64,000 nt of DNA from Paracoccus aerodenitrificans. GTDB lineage: Bacteria; Pseudomonadota; Alphaproteobacteria; Rhodobacterales; Rhodobacteraceae. Position numbers and translations under genes: made by a program. Where the stretch lies: the NCBI RefSeq assembly GCF_027913215.1, contig NZ_CP115784.1, positions 496,001-560,000 of the forward strand, in the 5' to 3' direction. Shown one piece after another: positions 7,261-16,716 of this stretch. Numbering within the stretch: position 1 is the first letter of the stretch; every line of letters begins with the position of its first letter. Under the pieces are notes generated by a model that was not told the DNA's origin, did not search any database, and worked only from the letters and a program-made list of their open reading frames with translations.

Positions 7261-9882
7261 TCACTCAGTTAATCCTTTCAATTCATAGATCAGATCCAGA
7301 GCCTCGCGTGGGGTGAGGCTGTCGGGGTTGATATGCTTCAGCCGCGTTTCGGCGGCGCTTTCCCTGAGCGGAGCGGGGGCAGGGGGAGCGGTTCGGAAAA
7401 GGGGCAGATCGTCGATGATCTCGGCGGGATGGACCGCGCCGTCACGCTCACCCGATTCCAGCAGGTTCAGAATGTCGCGGGCGCGGGTCACGACGGCGTC
7501 GGGAAGCCCCGCCAGCCGTGCCACCTGCACGCCATAGGAACGGTCGGCGGCGCCTTTGCGGACCTCATGCAGGAAGATCACCTCGCCTTCCCATTCGCGA
7601 ACTGCGACGGTGGCGTTTTCGACACCCTCCAGCTTGGCGGCAAGCGCGGTCAGTTCGTGATAATGCGTCGCAAACAGGGCCCGGCAGCGATTGACGGCTT
7701 GCAGGTTTTCCATCACCGCCCAGGCGATGGACAACCCGTCCCATGTCGCCGTGCCGCGCCCGATCTCATCGAGGATCACAAGCGCCCGGTCATCGGCCTG
7801 ATTGAGGATAGCGGCCGTTTCCACCATCTCGACCATGAAGGTAGAGCGGCCGCGTGCCAGGTCATCTGCCGCGCCGACGCGGGAAAAAAGCTGGCTGACA
7901 AGGCCGATATGGGCTTTTGTCGCCGGCACGAAGGACCCCGCCTGAGCCAGCACCGCGATCAGCGCATTCTGGCGCAGGAAGGTCGACTTACCCGCCATGT
8001 TCGGACCGGTCAGCAGCCATATCGCGGGTGTGTCGCCGCCGGTCAGCGCACAGTCATTCGCGACGAAGCTTTCTGCCTTGCGCTTCAGGGCGCGTTCCAC
8101 GACAGGGTGGCGGCCTGCCTCGATCTCGAAGGCGCGGGACTGGTCAAGCTGCGGACGCGTCCAGCCCTCGCCCGCTGCCAGATCGGCGAACGCCGCCGTC
8201 AGGTCTATTTCGGCAAGCGCCCGGGCCGCCTGACCGATGGGACCCGCCGCCGCCAGAACCGCATCGCGGAGGCGGGCGAAAATGGCGCGTTCCATCTCAA
8301 GCGCACGGTCGCGGGCATTGACGATGCGGGTCTCCAGCTCGGAGAGTTCGACCGTGGTGAACCGGATCTGATTGGCGGTGGTCTGACGGTGGATGAAGGT
8401 CTCCGACAGGGGCGGGGCCATCATCTTCTGTGCATGGGTCGCGGTTGTCTCGATGAAATAACCCAGAACGTTGTTATGCTTGATCTTCAGGCTGGAGACG
8501 CCTGCAAGCTCGGCATATTCGCCCTGCATCCGGGCGATGACGCCGCGGCCTTCATCGCGAAGCTGTCGGGTTTCGTCCAGATCGCTGTCGAACCCCGCCG
8601 CGACGAAACCGCCATCGCGGGCCAGCAAGGGCGGCTCGGCGACCAGAGCGTCATCCAAGAGGTCGATCAGGTCGTCATGGCCGGTCAAATCGCGTGCAGC
8701 ATCGGACAGCAAGGTCACGCTGTCATCGCCCAGCATCAAGGCGATCGCGATGGCCTCTGTCAACCCTGTCCGGATCGCGCCCAGATCGCGCGGGCCGCCC
8801 CGGTCCAGCGCCAGCCGTGAAAGTGCTCGGTCGATATCCGGCACCCGCGCCATCGCCTCACGCAGATCGGCGGTCAGGCGGGCATCTTCGGCAAGATGCT
8901 GCACGGCGTCGTGGCGGGTCTGGATGGTCGCCAGATCGCGCGAGGGCGCACTGATCCGTCGTTCCAGAAGCCGCGCACCTGCGGCGGTCGAGGTCCTGTC
9001 GATGGCCCAGAGAAGCGACCCCTCGCGCCCGCCGGACAGCGCCTGTGTCAGTTCCAGATTGCGCCGCGTCGCCGCGTCGATCTGCATTGATCCCGCGATC
9101 TGTTCCCGCTGCGGAGGGCGGATCAGGGGAAGCTGCGATTTCTGCGTCAGGTCGAGATAATCGGCAATCGCGCCCATCGCCGAGAGCTCCGCGCGGGTAA
9201 AACTGCCGAAACCGTCAAGCGTGTCTACTTTGAACAGCGCCGCCAGTCGCCGTGTCGAGGCGGTAGAATCGAAACTGCCCTGCGGAAGCTCCGTCAGCGC
9301 CGCGCCTGCCTCTTCGGCAAGATCCTGCAACTGGCTGCCCTCGGCCACCAGCAACTCCCTGGGGGCGATGCGGGCAAGTTCGGGGGCCAGCCGCGTTTCC
9401 GGGCAGGTCATCACGCGAAGCGCGCCGGTCGAAATATCCACCCATGCCAGTGCGGTTTCGTCGCGTACCCTGGCAAATGCGGTAAGGAAATTGTGCCGCC
9501 GGGCTTCGAGCAGGGTTTCCTCGGTCAGCGTTCCGGGCGTGACCAGCCGGACGACATCGCGGGCAACGACGGATTTCGAACCGCGTTTTTTCGCTTCGGC
9601 AGGATCCTCCATCTGCTCGGCAATGGCGACGCGAAACCCCTTGCGGATCAGCGTCAGAAGGTAGGATTCCGCAGCATGGACGGGCACACCGCACATCGGG
9701 ATCGGTTCACCCTGATGCGTTCCGCGTTTGGTCAGTGCGATGTCGAGTGCGGCGGCCGCCTGCACTGCGTCATCGAAAAACATCTCATAGAAATCGCCCA
9801 TGCGATAGAACAGCAACGCACCCGGATTCGCTTCCCGGATCGCGAGATACTGGGCCATCATCGGAGTGGGCTGATCGGACAT
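7261..9882 (-). CDS. mutS: DNA mismatch repair protein MutS
   Basis: Mismatch-recognition ATPase of 873 aa, the normal length for alphaproteobacterial MutS1. The N-terminal domain carries the mismatch-binding FYRMGDFYEMF, in which the Phe-X-Glu element stacks on the mispaired base. The C-terminal ABC-type ATPase shows Walker A GPNMAGKST at about residue 625, the signature region ARGRSTFMVEM, Walker B VILDEIGRG and the ATHYHE switch histidine. The connector and lever domains are complete, with no frameshift. The start at 9882 fits the family N-terminus; upstream lie 298 bases without a gene. The partner mutL is not in the window. It is convergent with the small zinc-ribbon gene, 18 bases apart. 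Confidence 0.97.
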   Translation of the reverse strand: MSDQPTPMMAQYLAIREANPGALLFYRMGDFYEMFFDDAVQAAAALDIALTKRGTHQGEPIPMCGVPVHAAESYLLTLIRKGFRVAIAEQMEDPAEAKKRGSKSVVARDVVRLVTPGTLTEETLLEARRHNFLTAFARVRDETALAWVDISTGALRVMTCPETRLAPELARIAPRELLVAEGSQLQDLAEEAGAALTELPQGSFDSTASTRRLAALFKVDTLDGFGSFTRAELSAMGAIADYLDLTQKSQLPLIRPPQREQIAGSMQIDAATRRNLELTQALSGGREGSLLWAIDRTSTAAGARLLERRISAPSRDLATIQTRHDAVQHLAEDARLTADLREAMARVPDIDRALSRLALDRGGPRDLGAIRTGLTEAIAIALMLGDDSVTLLSDAARDLTGHDDLIDLLDDALVAEPPLLARDGGFVAAGFDSDLDETRQLRDEGRGVIARMQGEYAELAGVSSLKIKHNNVLGYFIETTATHAQKMMAPPLSETFIHRQTTANQIRFTTVELSELETRIVNARDRALEMERAIFARLRDAVLAAAGPIGQAARALAEIDLTAAFADLAAGEGWTRPQLDQSRAFEIEAGRHPVVERALKRKAESFVANDCALTGGDTPAIWLLTGPNMAGKSTFLRQNALIAVLAQAGSFVPATKAHIGLVSQLFSRVGAADDLARGRSTFMVEMVETAAILNQADDRALVILDEIGRGTATWDGLSIAWAVMENLQAVNRCRALFATHYHELTALAAKLEGVENATVAVREWEGEVIFLHEVRKGAADRSYGVQVARLAGLPDAVVTRARDILNLLESGERDGAVHPAEIIDDLPLFRTAPPAPAPLRESAAETRLKHINPDSLTPREALDLIYELKGLTE

Positions 9883-10135
9883 GGACGCCTCCTTCTGGCG
9901 GGAGGTTCTAACCTATCATGCGCCGAATGCCAGAGCGTCGGGAGTACGAGGGCAGATGTTTAACAAAGAAGAGCGGAGGAGATATTCAGATCAAGTTTCG
10001 CTTCGTTGTGCCCTGCCGCCTGCCGGTCATGATTGGCTTAATGCCGATAGGTACAATGTCAGAACATATAATCTGATGCGCCGCGGCAGCTTTTCGACAA
10101 ACTCCATATTGCTGAAAGATGCGTTCCGTATCGGG

Positions 10136-10169
10136 CAGGCCCCGCCGATCAGCCGCTCGGCGGGGCCTG
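10136..10169 (-). terminator. Perfect 12-bp GC-rich hairpin after the chemoreceptor gene
   Basis: caggccccgccg (10136-10147) pairs perfectly with cggcggggcctg (10158-10169) around a ten-base loop, 12 bases beyond the chemoreceptor stop. No T-tract follows on either strand, so it may stabilise a 3' end or act with Rho rather than as a classical terminator. The rest of the 9883-10180 interval holds only non-convincing ORFs. Confidence 0.5.
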
Positions 10170-10180
10170 AAGCGAGTTGA

Positions 10181-11497
10181 TCAGGCGACCTGCCGCCGTG
10201 ACAGTTCCGGGAAGTCAGCGGTTTCGCTGGTCTCGAATTTTTCCAGCAATTTGGTGAGATCGTTTACCTGTGAAGACAGGGAACTCGCCGCTCCGGCATA
10301 GCTTTCAGACATCGAGAGATTCGCCTGATTGACCCCGTCAAGATGGGCCAGAGCCGAGGACACTTCCTGTACACCGGTTGTCTGCTCGGCGGTGGCATGT
10401 GCGATGCCCGAGATATGGTCCACAACGCCGCGCACGGCAGTTTGAATATCGTTAAGCGCACTGCCTGTCTGGCGGACGAGATCAGCGCCGGATTTCACCT
10501 CTGCTTCGCTTTTGCCGATCAGTTCGGCGATGCTTTGCGATGCCTTGCCCGATTGCTGGGCGAGATTGCGGACCTCTTGCGCGACGACGGCGAAGCCGCG
10601 ACCGACTTCGCCGGCGCGGGCGGCTTCCACTGCGGCGTTGATCGAAAGGAGATTTGTCTGGAAGGCGAAATTCTCAATGACGCTGGTGAACTCGCCCATG
10701 CTTTTGGTGTGCTGTTCGATCCGCTCAATCGCGGCAACTGCATCCGCAACAACGTCATTTCCGTGGTTGACGACTTTTTCGGCATCCTTGGTGGCGGTGT
10801 TCACCTCTTGTGCGGAATTGCTGGTCATCGCGGTATTGCCTGAAATCTGTTCGACTGCCGCCGCAGTCTGCTCCAGAGAGGCCGCCTGGCTTTCGCCGCG
10901 TCGCGCAAGGTCGTCTGCACCCTGCGCGATCTGTTCGGCCTCTTTGTGGATCATGGCCGCACGTTTTCGGATATCGTTGACCATGCTGGAAAAATTATCA
11001 ACAGTCCGGTTATAGCTGTCCCGCACGGCAGCAAATTCCGGCGGCATGTCCTGGGTCAGACGGTGCGTCACGTTGCAGTCGGCAAGTTTGACCAGCCCGT
11101 CGATAATGCTTGAGACCGCCATTTTCTGAGCGGTGATGTCGGTGGCCATTTTCAGCACACCCCTGACTTTTCCCTGATCATCCATCAGGGGCACATAGCT
11201 TCCGCTGATCCAGACCTGAGCGCCGGTTCGATTTAAACGTTCAAACTCTCCGGTGAAGGCTGCGCCCTGACCGAGCTGGCGCCAGAATTCCGAATATTCC
11301 AGCGTATTTGCCTGTTCCGCACGGACGAAGATCCGGTGGTGCCGTCCGACGATATCGTCACGGCGATAGCCCATCAGGCCAAGAAAATTCTCATTCGCTT
11401 CGACAATTGTACCGTCCGGCGTGAATTCGATCATCGCCTGAGCAAGGCTGAGCGCCCTGACGCGGTCATTGTCATTCAATGGTTTCGATTCGGTCAT
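10181..11497 (-). CDS. Soluble PAS-domain methyl-accepting chemotaxis protein
   Basis: Cytoplasmic chemoreceptor of 438 aa. An N-terminal PAS domain (about residues 15-125; FTPDGTIVEANENFLGLMGY, then FRLNRTG-like ERLNRTGAQVW and a PAC segment MATDITAQKMA) precedes a HAMP-like linker and a coiled-coil signalling domain. The hairpin tip is clear: FQTNLLSINAAVEAARAGE followed by GRGFAVVAQEVRNLAQQS, the CheA/CheW contact region. No membrane segment is seen, so the sensor is internal, possibly reading redox state or a small ligand through PAS. The start at 11497 has AGGA five bases upstream, better than the ATG at 11509. The C-terminus lacks an obvious CheR-tethering pentapeptide. No che genes are nearby. 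Confidence 0.88.
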   Translation of the reverse strand: MTESKPLNDNDRVRALSLAQAMIEFTPDGTIVEANENFLGLMGYRRDDIVGRHHRIFVRAEQANTLEYSEFWRQLGQGAAFTGEFERLNRTGAQVWISGSYVPLMDDQGKVRGVLKMATDITAQKMAVSSIIDGLVKLADCNVTHRLTQDMPPEFAAVRDSYNRTVDNFSSMVNDIRKRAAMIHKEAEQIAQGADDLARRGESQAASLEQTAAAVEQISGNTAMTSNSAQEVNTATKDAEKVVNHGNDVVADAVAAIERIEQHTKSMGEFTSVIENFAFQTNLLSINAAVEAARAGEVGRGFAVVAQEVRNLAQQSGKASQSIAELIGKSEAEVKSGADLVRQTGSALNDIQTAVRGVVDHISGIAHATAEQTTGVQEVSSALAHLDGVNQANLSMSESYAGAASSLSSQVNDLTKLLEKFETSETADFPELSRRQVA

Positions 11498-11662
11498 CGC
11501 CGTCCTCATAGCTGGTGCTGCCTGCAGCGATAAACATGGAAGATTAAGAACAGCTTTATCTTCAAGGCCTTCTGCGGGACGTGGTAAACGGGATGGGCAT
11601 TGCGAAGGTGGACTCTGGTCGCGGCAAGCGCGTAACTGGACAAATCCGAAAAGGGGCTTCCG

Positions 11663-12490
11663 ATGCGAATTCTATTCCTTGGTGATGTGATGGGCCGGGC
11701 CGGCAGGGCCGCGATTGCCGGGCAATTGCCGGAGTTGAGGCAGGTTTTGCGGGCGGATTTCTGCGTTGTGAACGGTGAGAACGCATCCGGCGGCATGGGC
11801 CTGACCGGAGGACATGCCCAGCTTCTGCTTGAGGCCGGGGCCGATGTTGTCACGCTTGGCGACCACGCCTTCGATCAGCGGGATATGTTGAGTTTTATCG
11901 AAAAAGAGCCTCGCGTGCTGCGTCCGATGAATTTCGCAAAGGACGCGCCGGGCCGTGGCGCAGGGGTTTTCGAGGCATCCAGGGGGCGCAGGGTCATGGT
12001 TGCTCAGGTATTGGGCAATGTTTTCATGAAACGGGCGTTCGACGACCCGTTTTCAGCGCTGGATGCGGTGCTGAGGGCACATCCGATGGGGGCGATGGCG
12101 AGTGTTCAGGCGGCTCTGGTCGATTTTCATGCCGAGGCGACCTCGGAAAAAATGGCGGCCGGGCATTTTTGTGATGGGCGTGCAAGCCTTGTCGTCGGAA
12201 CGCATACCCATGTTCCGACCGGAGATGCGCAGATCCTGAACCGGGGAACGGCCTATCTGACCGATGCCGGGATGTGCGGAGATTATGACAGCGTCATCGG
12301 GATGGAAAAAACCGAGCCGCTGCGCCGTTTCGTGACCGGGATGAGCCGCGAGCGGTTCTCTCCCGCACAGCAGGACGCCACGTTGTGCGGCGTTCTGGTC
12401 GAGACCGATGACCGCACCGGTCTGGCGCAGCATGTCTGGCCGATCCGGCATGGAGGCCGACTTTCGCCTGCGATGCCTGCCGGGGCGTGA
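11663..12490 (+). CDS. YmdB-family metallophosphoesterase (cyclic-nucleotide phosphodiesterase)
   Basis: Calcineurin-like metallophosphoesterase of the TIGR00282/YmdB family, 275 aa. Bacillus YmdB hydrolyses 2',3'-cyclic nucleotides and affects the switch between motility and biofilm. Metal-binding motifs are visible in order: MRILFLGDVMGRAG at the N-terminus, VVNGENASGG near residue 38, VVTLGDHAFDQ near 68, the VDFHAEATSEK segment near 153 and GTHTHVPTGD near 178. AAGGGG precedes the start. It is divergent from the chemoreceptor gene; whether the two are functionally linked is unknown. It is often next to yebC-like or 5-formyltetrahydrofolate genes in relatives; here a permease follows after 90 bases. 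Confidence 0.85.
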   Translation: MRILFLGDVMGRAGRAAIAGQLPELRQVLRADFCVVNGENASGGMGLTGGHAQLLLEAGADVVTLGDHAFDQRDMLSFIEKEPRVLRPMNFAKDAPGRGAGVFEASRGRRVMVAQVLGNVFMKRAFDDPFSALDAVLRAHPMGAMASVQAALVDFHAEATSEKMAAGHFCDGRASLVVGTHTHVPTGDAQILNRGTAYLTDAGMCGDYDSVIGMEKTEPLRRFVTGMSRERFSPAQQDATLCGVLVETDDRTGLAQHVWPIRHGGRLSPAMPAGA

Positions 12491-12580
12491 CGTTGCTGCA
12501 GGTCCCTTGCGCAGCCTGCCCCTATACGACAAAGATGCGCCGATTGGCTGGCCGTTGCCGGTCGTGAGCTTGGGGATGCC

Positions 12581-14359
12581 ATGTTCGGCTTCGAATTGAC
12601 CGGAAACGCCTCTGCCATTGCGACGATCCTGATTATCGTTGGCATGCTGACATTGTTTGTCCGGGAAACCTATCCTCCCGAGGTAACGGCCATTCTGGGT
12701 GCTGTCGTCTTGCTGTCGCTTGGCATCCTGCCCGCCGGGAAGGTGACGGAGGTGCTGGCGAATCCGGCTCCGTGGACCATTGCGTTCATGTTCATCATTG
12801 TCGGAGGGCTGGTCAGGACCGGGGCGCTTGACTGGATCGGGCAGCATGCGGCGCGTCATGCGAAACAGCATCCGTTTCTGACGCTGGCCGGGCTGTCGGT
12901 GACGGTTCTGGCGATGTCGGCTTTCGTGAATAACACCCCTCTGGTCGTGGTGATGATGCCGATCTTCATCCAGCTTGCACGAGAGCTTGAAAAAGCGCCG
13001 TCGAAGCTGCTGATGCCGCTGTCCTATCTGTCGATCCTTGGCGGGACGGTGACGATGATCGGGACCTCGACCAACCTGCTGGTCGATGGTGTCGCCCGGC
13101 AGGCGGGGCAGCCTGCGTTCGGCATTTTCGAAATCACCCCGGTCGGTTTGGCGATGGCTGCTGTCGGGCTGACATATCTTCTGTTCGTCGCGCCTCGGCT
13201 GCTGCCCGAGCGCAGCTCGATGTCGTCGCTTGTGTCGAGCCGTTCCAAGATGAAATTCTTCACCGAAGTTGCGATCCCCGAGGGAAGCTCGCTGGTTGAT
13301 CGCAAGCTGGAAGATATCGATATTTTCAACCGTGAGAATGCCCGCGTGATCGACGTGCTGCGCGGAGATGCCTCGCTGCGGCGGGATCTGGCGGCGGTGA
13401 CGCTGGAGCCCGGGGACCGCGTGGTTCTGCGCACGCCCATGTCCGAGGTTCTCGGCCTTCAGGGCAACAAGGATCTGCGCATGGTCGATAAGCTCAGCTC
13501 GGTGCAGACCTCGACGGTCGAGGTGCTGATCACGCCGGGTTGCCACATGGTCGGGCGCTCGCTTGGGTCGATGCGTCTGCGGCGGCGCTATGGGGTCTAT
13601 GTGCTGGCGGCGCATCGCAAGAACCAGAATATCGGGCGGCAGCTTGACGATCTGGTGGTGCGTGTCGGCGATACGCTGCTTCTGGAGGGCGCTCCGGCGG
13701 ATATTCAGCGTCTCGCCGCCGATATGGAGATGGTCGAGGTCACCGCGCCCTCGGATCGTGCGTTCCGCCGGAAACATGCGCCTATTGTGGTGGCGGTTCT
13801 GGCCGGGGTTGTCATTCTGTCGGCTTTCGATATTGCGCCGATCCTGCTTTTGGCGTTTTGCGGCGTGGCAATCGTGCTGGGAACGCGCTGTATCGACGCG
13901 GATGAGGCGCTGAGCTTTGTCGATGGCCGGTTGCTGGCGCTGATCTTCGCGATGCTTGCGGTGGGGGCCGGGCTGGATAACTCCGGCGCGGTCGAGATGA
14001 TCGTGTCATGGGTGTCTCCGACGCTGGCGACGCTGCCGCATTGGGGGCTGGTGCTGGCTGTCTATCTGCTGGCGACGACGCTGACCGAGACGGTGACGAA
14101 TAATGCCGTCGCGGTGATCGTGACGCCGGTTGCGATCAGTCTGGGTCTGTCTCTGGATGTCGATCCGAGGCCGCTGATTATCGCGGTCATGATGGGCGCC
14201 TCGGCCAGTTTCGCAACCCCGATCGGATATCAGACGAATACGCTGGTCTATGGTCCCGGCGGGTATCGTTTCAGCGATTTCATCCGGGTCGGCCTGCCGC
14301 TGAATCTGCTGATGGCGTTGACGGCGTCGCTGGTTATTCCCATTTTCTGGCCATTATAA
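12581..14359 (+). CDS. SLC13-family permease with TrkA-C domains (copy 1)
   Basis: Inner-membrane transporter of 592 aa of the divalent anion:sodium symporter superfamily. The layout is typical of bacterial SAC1/YbiR-like members: an N-terminal membrane half (residues about 10-205) with the signature TPLVVVMMPIF and the hairpin GTVTMIGTSTNLLVDG, two cytoplasmic TrkA-C (RCK_C) domains in the middle (about 220-390, e.g. EGSSLVDRKLEDIDIF and TPGCHMVGRSLG), then a second membrane half with the paired hairpin ATPIGYQTNTLVYGPGGYRF. Known relatives carry sulfate, phosphate or dicarboxylates; the substrate here is not predictable. The TrkA-C domains suggest ligand or ion control. A lipoprotein gene follows after 13 bases and may be cotranscribed. 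Confidence 0.85.
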   Translation: MFGFELTGNASAIATILIIVGMLTLFVRETYPPEVTAILGAVVLLSLGILPAGKVTEVLANPAPWTIAFMFIIVGGLVRTGALDWIGQHAARHAKQHPFLTLAGLSVTVLAMSAFVNNTPLVVVMMPIFIQLARELEKAPSKLLMPLSYLSILGGTVTMIGTSTNLLVDGVARQAGQPAFGIFEITPVGLAMAAVGLTYLLFVAPRLLPERSSMSSLVSSRSKMKFFTEVAIPEGSSLVDRKLEDIDIFNRENARVIDVLRGDASLRRDLAAVTLEPGDRVVLRTPMSEVLGLQGNKDLRMVDKLSSVQTSTVEVLITPGCHMVGRSLGSMRLRRRYGVYVLAAHRKNQNIGRQLDDLVVRVGDTLLLEGAPADIQRLAADMEMVEVTAPSDRAFRRKHAPIVVAVLAGVVILSAFDIAPILLLAFCGVAIVLGTRCIDADEALSFVDGRLLALIFAMLAVGAGLDNSGAVEMIVSWVSPTLATLPHWGLVLAVYLLATTLTETVTNNAVAVIVTPVAISLGLSLDVDPRPLIIAVMMGASASFATPIGYQTNTLVYGPGGYRFSDFIRVGLPLNLLMALTASLVIPIFWPL

Positions 14360-14372
14360 GGGGGCGAGAACC

Positions 14373-14732
14373 ATGCGTGTTAAGCCGATCATGATCGCTG
14401 CCGCGACTGCGTCGCTTGCGGCCTGTGCGATCCCGGATGACCGGGCCAATCCCGATGATGTCATCTTGCTGAGCGACCGTCTGACCGTGATTTTCAGCAA
14501 CGGAGAGCAATGCCATGTCGAGGAGGTCTCGAAACGGTTGATCGGCGATTTTCCGAGCTGTCCGGTCAATGCACGATATGAGATCAGCTTCATCGCGCCG
14601 GATTATTTCGGCAACCGCTATACCGAGCCTTATGCGGATGTGACCATCACCACAGCGGATGGGCGCGAGACCCTTTTCAAGACCCCGCATTCGCGCGATC
14701 CGGACTATATGAAAGCCACGAATTTCGACTGA
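14373..14732 (+). CDS. Small predicted lipoprotein
   Basis: 119-aa protein with a lipoprotein signal (MRVKPIM, alanine-rich core, lipobox LAAC) giving acylated Cys18. The mature part contains an additional cysteine pair (CHVEEVSKR... and SCPVN) that could form a disulfide in the periplasm, then a strand-rich tail with YEISFIAPDYFGNRY and FKTPHSRDPDYM. No named domain is recognised. It sits 13 bases after the SLC13 permease, preceded by GGGGCGAG, so it probably shares that transcript. A role tied to the permease is only a guess from position. Confidence 0.7.
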   Translation: MRVKPIMIAAATASLAACAIPDDRANPDDVILLSDRLTVIFSNGEQCHVEEVSKRLIGDFPSCPVNARYEISFIAPDYFGNRYTEPYADVTITTADGRETLFKTPHSRDPDYMKATNFD

Positions 14733-14774
14733 GGCGGCCTTCCCGGCACTGTGTAAGCTGCGGTTGGTGTGCTT

Positions 14775-16562
14775 CTACAGCGGCCAGACGATCAGCAGCA
14801 CCGGGACCGAAACCAGCATGACGATGATCTCAAGCGGCAATCCCATGCGCCAGTAATCCCCGAAGCGATAATCGCCCGGCCCCATGATCAGCGTGTTGTT
14901 CTGATGGCCGATAGGGGTCAGAAATGCGCAGGCCGCCGACACGGCGACGCCCATCAGAAACGCGTCCGGGTTGACGCCAAGCTGCTCGGCCAGCCTTATG
15001 CCGACGGGCGCGGCGATGATTGTCGTGGCATTATTGTTCAGGATATCCGACATGAACATGGTCGTGACCATCAGCAAGGACAGCGCCACCCATGCCGGAA
15101 AGCCCTCCGTCATCCGCGCCAGCCCGCCTGCAATCAGCGCCGATCCTCCGGTCGAATCCAGCGCCAGACCCAGAGGGATCATCGCCCCCAGAAGAACCAC
15201 GACGGACCAGTCGATATAATCGTATATCTCGGTGATCGAGAGCACCCCGAACAGCACATAGGCCACCACCACGCAGCCAAGCGCTATCGGCATGGTGATC
15301 AGCCCGAAGCTGGTCAGCAGCACTGCCCCGACAAACAGCCCGAGCGTCAGCAGCATCTGCCTTTCGCGGATGACCGAATGGCCGGTACCCTCCAGCGGCA
15401 GGATCCCCAGCCGACCCGCAAGGTTTTCAAGATTGCCCTCGGGGACAAGCAGCAACAGCAGATCGCCCGCCTCAATCGGTTCGCCCTGAAGCTTGCCAGT
15501 GATGATGCGCCCGCGGCGGCGCAGCCCCATCAGAACCGAGTCGTGACGATTGACCAGCCCCGCGCTTCGCGCTGTCCGCCCGACAATATCCGAGCCAATC
15601 GGGACGAGGCATTCGACAAGGCTCTCATGCTCCTCACGCCGGGGGCGCGGTCGGGGTTCGGCGCGACCGTCAGGATAGCTGAGCTTGCGGGCCGAGCGGA
15701 ACTCGTCAAGCGTCTCGGGCTCGGCGCGAATGGTCAGGACATCGCCGGGCGAGATGGTGATCTGATCGGGCTCGCCCTCGACCGGGTGATGATGATGGGA
15801 GACGCGGACAAGGCTCGCTCCGGCGGATTTCGCGGTTTCCTGCCATTCGGCAAGGGTCTCACCCTCGGATTGTCTGGTTTCCTCGGTCACGACAAGCTGC
15901 GTCTGATAGCGTCTTGTACGGTATCTGCTGTCCGGGCTTTCCTCATCGTCCCGGCGCACGGGGATCAGCCGCCAGCCGATCAGCGCGATGAAGGCGATCC
16001 CGGCAGTGGCGACGGCTGCACCGACCGGCAGGAATGAGAACATGCGGTAAGGCTCACCCAACACGTCCTGACGGAAGCCCGAAACGATCAGGTTCGGCGG
16101 CGTTCCGATCAGTGTCAGCATGCCGCCGAGGATGGTCGCGAAAGCAATCGGCATCAGGGTCAGCGCGGCGCTGCGCCCGGCCTTGCGGGCAACCTGCATA
16201 TCTATCGGCATCAGGATCGCGAGGGCGGCGATATTGTTCATGAAACCCGACAGAAACCCGCCAATCGCGGACATCACGGCGATATGGGCGGGCAAAGGCC
16301 TGCCTTCCCGGACCAGATACCGGGCCAGCATCGCGACCGCGCCCGAGCGCATCAGCCCTGCCGTGACGATCAGGATCAGCGCCACCACCATCGTGGCGGG
16401 GTGGCCGAACCCGCTGAAGGCCTGATCTCCCGGCACGACGCCAAGCAGGACACCCGCCATCAATCCGGCAAAGGCGACAAGATCATGTCGCCATTTGCCG
16501 ATGAACATAAGGATCATCACCGCGCCGAAAATCGAGAAGAGCGCAATCTGTGGAAAGGTCAT
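14775..16562 (-). CDS. SLC13-family permease with TrkA-C domains (copy 2)
   Basis: Second permease of the same architecture, 595 aa from the ATG at 16562 (MTFPQIALFS); an in-frame extension to 16757 would add an implausible hydrophilic leader. The membrane half has NNIAALAILMPIDMQVA and GGMLTLIGTPPNLIVSG, and the C-terminal half TPIGHQNNTLIMGPGDYRFGDYWRMGLPL (short forms TPIGHQNNTL, GPGDYRFGDY). The central part holds TrkA-C domains and a histidine cluster (SHHHHP) that could bind metal. It ends LLIVWPL, closely matching the end of the convergent copy 1 (IPIFWPL). The pair look like diverged paralogues that may have different substrates. It is convergent with the lipoprotein gene, 42 bases apart. 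Confidence 0.85.
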   Translation of the reverse strand: MTFPQIALFSIFGAVMILMFIGKWRHDLVAFAGLMAGVLLGVVPGDQAFSGFGHPATMVVALILIVTAGLMRSGAVAMLARYLVREGRPLPAHIAVMSAIGGFLSGFMNNIAALAILMPIDMQVARKAGRSAALTLMPIAFATILGGMLTLIGTPPNLIVSGFRQDVLGEPYRMFSFLPVGAAVATAGIAFIALIGWRLIPVRRDDEESPDSRYRTRRYQTQLVVTEETRQSEGETLAEWQETAKSAGASLVRVSHHHHPVEGEPDQITISPGDVLTIRAEPETLDEFRSARKLSYPDGRAEPRPRPRREEHESLVECLVPIGSDIVGRTARSAGLVNRHDSVLMGLRRRGRIITGKLQGEPIEAGDLLLLLVPEGNLENLAGRLGILPLEGTGHSVIRERQMLLTLGLFVGAVLLTSFGLITMPIALGCVVVAYVLFGVLSITEIYDYIDWSVVVLLGAMIPLGLALDSTGGSALIAGGLARMTEGFPAWVALSLLMVTTMFMSDILNNNATTIIAAPVGIRLAEQLGVNPDAFLMGVAVSAACAFLTPIGHQNNTLIMGPGDYRFGDYWRMGLPLEIIVMLVSVPVLLIVWPL

Positions 16563-16716
16563 TCGCGCGCCTGAAATGTCATAAATCTTATCGAGCATAG
16601 CGGCTGGATGCGGATCTGCAATTCGCGGATTGCGCACTGTCCCTTGCAGATCGGGTGCCCGCTGGATTAAAAGCGCCCGAAATCCGATCAATGCTGAATT
16701 CGAAGGATCACCGATC

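Noticed and set aside
9881..10180. 99-codon frame between mutS and the chemoreceptor gene
   Set aside because: No Shine-Dalgarno at a suitable distance, unusual composition and it runs through the perfect hairpin; treated as non-coding.
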